Assembly (NCBI GenBank): GCA_029202545.1
Contig: CP119311.1
Location: forward strand, 1,240,001 to 1,304,000
Reading direction: 5' to 3'
Source: Candidatus Pseudobacter hemicellulosilyticus
GTDB taxonomy: Bacteria > Bacteroidota > Bacteroidia > Chitinophagales > Chitinophagaceae
Length of the DNA: 64,000 nt
Part shown: in pieces, positions 61,348 through 64,000 of the stretch
Position numbering within the stretch: the stretch's first letter is position 1
Layout: the number at the start of each line of letters is the position of its first letter
The notes under the pieces: generated by a model
What the model was told of the DNA's origin: nothing
Databases searched by the model: none
Seen by the model: only the letters and a program-made list of their open reading frames with translations
Position numbers and translations under genes: made by a program

Positions 61348-62382
61348 ATGGATACTTTTCTCGGCTTAGACTATAATCTCTGGTGGTTCCTCGTTTTCGG
61401 CGGCGTCATCAGCGGGTATGCCATCCTTGATGGTTTTGACCTGGGCGCCGGCGCTCTGCACCTGCTGCTCAAAAAAGAAGAAAGCCGGCGGATCGCCCTT
61501 AATGCCATTGGTCCTATCTGGGATGGTAATGAAGTGTGGCTGGTAATTGGCGGGGGCGCCCTGTTTGCCGGGTTTCCTGTAGCCTATGCCGCTATTTTCT
61601 CTGCTTTTTATGTACCATTCATGGTATTCCTGGTAGGACTGATCTTCCGCGCCGTGGCCATTGAGTTCCGGAGTAAGGAACCGATGCTTTGGTGGCGCAA
61701 GACCTGGGATATTGCGTATTGTATCGCCTGCATCATCATTGCCCTGTCCCTGGGCCTGATGTTAGGCAATGTGGCATTTGGGATCCCACTGAACGGTTAC
61801 AAAGAATTTTCCGGTCACTGGCTCTCTTTCTTCAATCCTTTCTCCCTGCTGGTAGCCATTACTACGCTGGCCCTGTTCTGTATGCATGGTGCTATTTATC
61901 TCACCATGAAAACGGAGAACCGGCTATTTGCCAAGATGCATATACTGTCCAACAATTTCGTGATCTTCTTTGTGCTGAGTTTTGTGATCACCACCATGTA
62001 TACCCTGCTGTATGTGCCGCACCTCAGTGATTTTTTCCGGAACAACCAGGTCGGGTTCATCATACCCATGCTGATGGTGCTGGCCATTGCCAATATACCG
62101 CGACAACTGAAAAAAGGAAAGTATCGCTACGCTTTCATCAGTTCCTGCCTGACCATTGCTTTACTGCTGATCATGGTGGCGCTGGAAGTATATCCCTACC
62201 TGTTGTACAGTACGGGCGATCCGGCCAACAGCATCACCATCGACAATGGCGCTTCTTCGCCAAAGACAATGAAGATCCTGCTGATCATAGCATTGATCGG
62301 TACGCCGCTGGTGGCGCTGTATACCTCCTTTGTGTTCTGGACCTTTAAAGGAAAAGTGAAGCTGGATGAAATGAGCTATTAG
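61348..62382 (+). CDS. cydB: Cytochrome bd ubiquinol oxidase subunit II
   Basis: 344 residues with eight or nine membrane helices. The start [20 protein letters not shown], then [20 protein letters not shown] and [12 protein letters not shown], are characteristic of CydB. It is the non-heme partner of CydA and stabilises the complex. The last bases overlap the convergent TIM-barrel gene by four, so there is no room for a separate terminator. Confidence 0.95.
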   Translation: MDTFLGLDYNLWWFLVFGGVISGYAILDGFDLGAGALHLLLKKEESRRIALNAIGPIWDGNEVWLVIGGGALFAGFPVAYAAIFSAFYVPFMVFLVGLIFRAVAIEFRSKEPMLWWRKTWDIAYCIACIIIALSLGLMLGNVAFGIPLNGYKEFSGHWLSFFNPFSLLVAITTLALFCMHGAIYLTMKTENRLFAKMHILSNNFVIFFVLSFVITTMYTLLYVPHLSDFFRNNQVGFIIPMLMVLAIANIPRQLKKGKYRYAFISSCLTIALLLIMVALEVYPYLLYSTGDPANSITIDNGASSPKTMKILLIIALIGTPLVALYTSFVFWTFKGKVKLDEMSY

Positions 62383-63362
62383 GCCAGCTCCGCCCCTACT
62401 TTTTCCAGCAGTTCCTTTGTTTTCCGGATGCCTTCTTCTTCTGAAAGGTTATAGCCTTCGTATTCTATCCCGATATAACCTTTGAAGCCGGCGTTCTTTA
62501 CTATCTGCAGCATTCTCCGGTAATCGGTGTCGGTATTGCCGGACTGGTCAAAATCATTGGCTTTGGCGCTGACCCCTTTGGCATAGGGCATCAGTTCTTC
62601 CACCCCTTTGTACCGGTCGTACTCCTCTGCGCATTTGCCGTCTGCATGTCTGATGCAGAAATTGCCAAAATCCGGTAAGGTGCCTACATTGGATTTGTTG
62701 ACGCCTTTCATGACCCCGGCCAGCCAGGCGCCATTGGAAGTAATGCCGCCGTGGTTTTCTACAATAATGTTGATACCTGCCTTACGGCCATAATCGCCCA
62801 GCAGGCTCAGGCCTTCAATAGCGGCTTTCTGTACTTCTTCGGGACTGCCTTCTCCATGGGCGTTGACCCGGATAGTAGAACAGCCCAGGTATTTGGCGGC
62901 ATCCACCCAGGGATGATGTTTCTGCACAGCTTCCAGTCTTTCCTTTTTATCCGGGGCGCCCAGGGAACCTTCCCCGTCAATCATGATCAGGTGATTTTTG
63001 ACCCCCGCGTCCTTGCTGCGCTTGAGCAGCTCCGCCAGGTATTTGGGATCCTTTGCCTTGTCCTTGAAGAACTGGTTGACATATTCAACAGTGCTGATCC
63101 CGAAATCCCTTTTGGCTACCAGCGGAAAATCAAGGTTGTCCAGTTTTTTAGCCCAGAGTGTTTTATGGAGCGACCACTGCGCCAGCGAGATCTTGAAGAA
63201 GAGCTTACCAGCTGCTGCGGGGTCAAAGCCAGGATTGCTATGGGAAACTGCTTCGCCGGAAATTGGGTGGCTATCGGTATTGGCCAGGCCGGCGGATACT
63301 GCGCCGAAGCCAGCGGCCAGACCGGTCAGTTGTTGCAGGAAATGACGTCGGTTGAATGACAT
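62379..63362 (-). CDS. Sugar phosphate isomerase/epimerase family protein (Tat-exported)
   Basis: 327 residues. The N-terminus carries a twin-arginine signal ([15 protein letters not shown]), so the protein is probably exported folded. The rest is a TIM-barrel of the AP_endonuc_2/xylose-isomerase-like family: [51 protein letters not shown] and [11 protein letters not shown] carry the metal-binding Glu/His/Asp residues. Such enzymes isomerise sugars or inositol derivatives, or act as nucleases; the substrate is unknown. Confidence 0.87.
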   Translation of the reverse strand: MSFNRRHFLQQLTGLAAGFGAVSAGLANTDSHPISGEAVSHSNPGFDPAAAGKLFFKISLAQWSLHKTLWAKKLDNLDFPLVAKRDFGISTVEYVNQFFKDKAKDPKYLAELLKRSKDAGVKNHLIMIDGEGSLGAPDKKERLEAVQKHHPWVDAAKYLGCSTIRVNAHGEGSPEEVQKAAIEGLSLLGDYGRKAGINIIVENHGGITSNGAWLAGVMKGVNKSNVGTLPDFGNFCIRHADGKCAEEYDRYKGVEELMPYAKGVSAKANDFDQSGNTDTDYRRMLQIVKNAGFKGYIGIEYEGYNLSEEEGIRKTKELLEKVGAELA

Positions 63363-63508
63363 GGTGTTACTATTTTCAGATGGAAGTAAAACGTTTTTGC
63401 AGGTATTGAATATACAAAAAAAGATGATACCTGCACAGCAGCAGGAGCAGGATCATGGCCAAAAACAGGCCGATTCTGTATCTTGTGGCCGTTCAATAAA
63501 AACCTTAT

Positions 63509-64000
63509 ATGAAACCCCTTATCACCCTGCTGGCATTCTTAACCCTATTCTCCCCTGCCTTCTCACAACAGCCAGCACCTGCCGCCAGCCAGCTGGATAT
63601 CTATTCCAATGAAACAGAAGCCCGACTGCTTAAAAGGGTTGCGGCAGACAGCACAGTTGACCTTTTTGAGTTGATGCTGGCTTCGGATAATTTCTCCGGC
63701 GGCGCCCTTACCCTGGAAGTCTGCCGGCAAAAGCCCGATGTCTTTCTGGCACAGAACAGCCTCAACGGCCAGGCGACAGCGAAAGAGATCAAAAAGCTGT
63801 TCAAAAAAATTCATGATGCCTTCCTGGTCAAATACGAGGATAATCCTGCTTTTTCACAGCTGTTCAGCAACGGCATATACAATTGCGCCACCGCCACCGC
63901 CCTCTACGCCCTGCTGCTGGACAGGATGGGCATACCCTATGCTATCCACGAAGCGCCTACCCATGTATACATGGTAGTAGCACCCTATACGCATCGGGTG
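63509..64000 (+). CDS. Transglutaminase-like exported protein, 3' end outside the window
   Basis: Reading from ATG 63509 the frame is open to the last base (164 codons so far). The N-terminal signal peptide is LITLLAFLTLFSPAFS. The region NCATATALYALLLDRMGIPY followed by HVYMVV has the Cys and His order of transglutaminase-like/papain-fold domains. TATCTTGT upstream (from about 63478) may be a weak -7 element. Function unknown; the C-terminal part is missing. Confidence 0.7.
   Translation, partial: MKPLITLLAFLTLFSPAFSQQPAPAASQLDIYSNETEARLLKRVAADSTVDLFELMLASDNFSGGALTLEVCRQKPDVFLAQNSLNGQATAKEIKKLFKKIHDAFLVKYEDNPAFSQLFSNGIYNCATATALYALLLDRMGIPYAIHEAPTHVYMVVAPYTHRV

Noticed and set aside
1..64000. 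CRISPR arrays, insertion sequences, prophage, rRNA or tRNA genes
   Set aside because: I scanned both strands for evenly spaced repeats, transposase or phage genes, and cloverleaf or rRNA landmarks and found none that held up.

Overview
The window looks like a chromosomal segment of a Bacteroidota bacterium, most likely family Chitinophagaceae. The family is inferred from gene content: a type IX secretion (T9SS) C-terminal sorting domain, DUF5606, DUF2480, a GH3-family protein, a large GH63-like glucosidase, and NifU/Nfu, SCO and MerC proteins. Upstream regions show the Bacteroidota promoter pattern (-33 TTTG/TTG, -7 TAnnTTTG) rather than strong Shine-Dalgarno sites. By eye the base composition is about half G+C. 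Genes are dense, and I see no rRNA, tRNA, insertion sequence, prophage or CRISPR array, so this is core genome rather than an island.

Layout. 1-7 kb: end of an unknown gene, then uvrB, polA and an ABC exporter. 7-10 kb: a large secreted low-complexity protein and a YtxH-type protein. 10-14.5 kb: a minus-strand cluster of three secreted proteins (two tail-fibre-like, one T9SS cargo). 14.9-22.8 kb: a DsbA-family/PfkB pair, a DUF1579 lipoprotein, a DUF1761 protein, a LytS/LytTR two-component pair, a Spy/CpxP-like protein, DUF5606 with a Lys/Ala tail, and an M3 peptidase. 22.8-25.4 kb: a possible small RNA, a metal-regulation locus (Fur family, SCO, MerC) with a palindromic operator candidate, and Nfu. 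25.4-29.3 kb: an SDR, pnuC-nadR for nicotinamide riboside salvage, and a GT39 protein. 29.4-35.4 kb: a minus-strand run of mtgA, a hypothetical, LysE, GH3, a secreted coiled-coil protein and GT2. 35.4-42.7 kb: an inositol-monophosphatase-family protein, thiL, an S41 peptidase, a nitrilase-family amidase with an unusual insertion, and a GH63 glucosidase. 43-47.6 kb: a DUF2807 protein divergent from a giant propeller-type sensor kinase and its NarL-type regulator. 47.6-51.3 kb: a 28-residue membrane micro-ORF, two small hypotheticals, chrA, nadD and feoA. 51.4-58.9 kb: ybeY, an HNH-like protein, mnmG, a GAF/fRMsr protein, nadA and ppiD. 59.3-64 kb: DUF2480, cydAB, a Tat-exported TIM-barrel protein and the start of a transglutaminase-like protein.

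Most interesting non-coding content. (1) The nadA-ppiD gap (56287-56835) has an AT-rich tract and a cluster of DnaA-box-like TTATCCACA sites, with another perfect box at 55248. About 4.6 kb away, between ybeY and the HNH gene, is a parS-like palindrome flanked by direct repeats. Together with nearby mnmG this suggests the replication origin region. (2) A 13-14 bp sequence, TGGTTCGTCCCAA, occurs four times, twice just after stop codons and once inside the amidase insertion. (3) Several genes have TATCTTTG only 4-5 bases before ATG, implying leaderless or nearly leaderless mRNAs.

Four genes concern NAD: pnuC, nadR-like, nadD and nadA. DNA repair (uvrB, polA) and respiration (cydAB) are the other clear core themes. 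Start codons were moved from the longest reading frame to a better start wherever a signal peptide, promoter or family length required it. No homology search was possible, so family names rest on recognised motifs.
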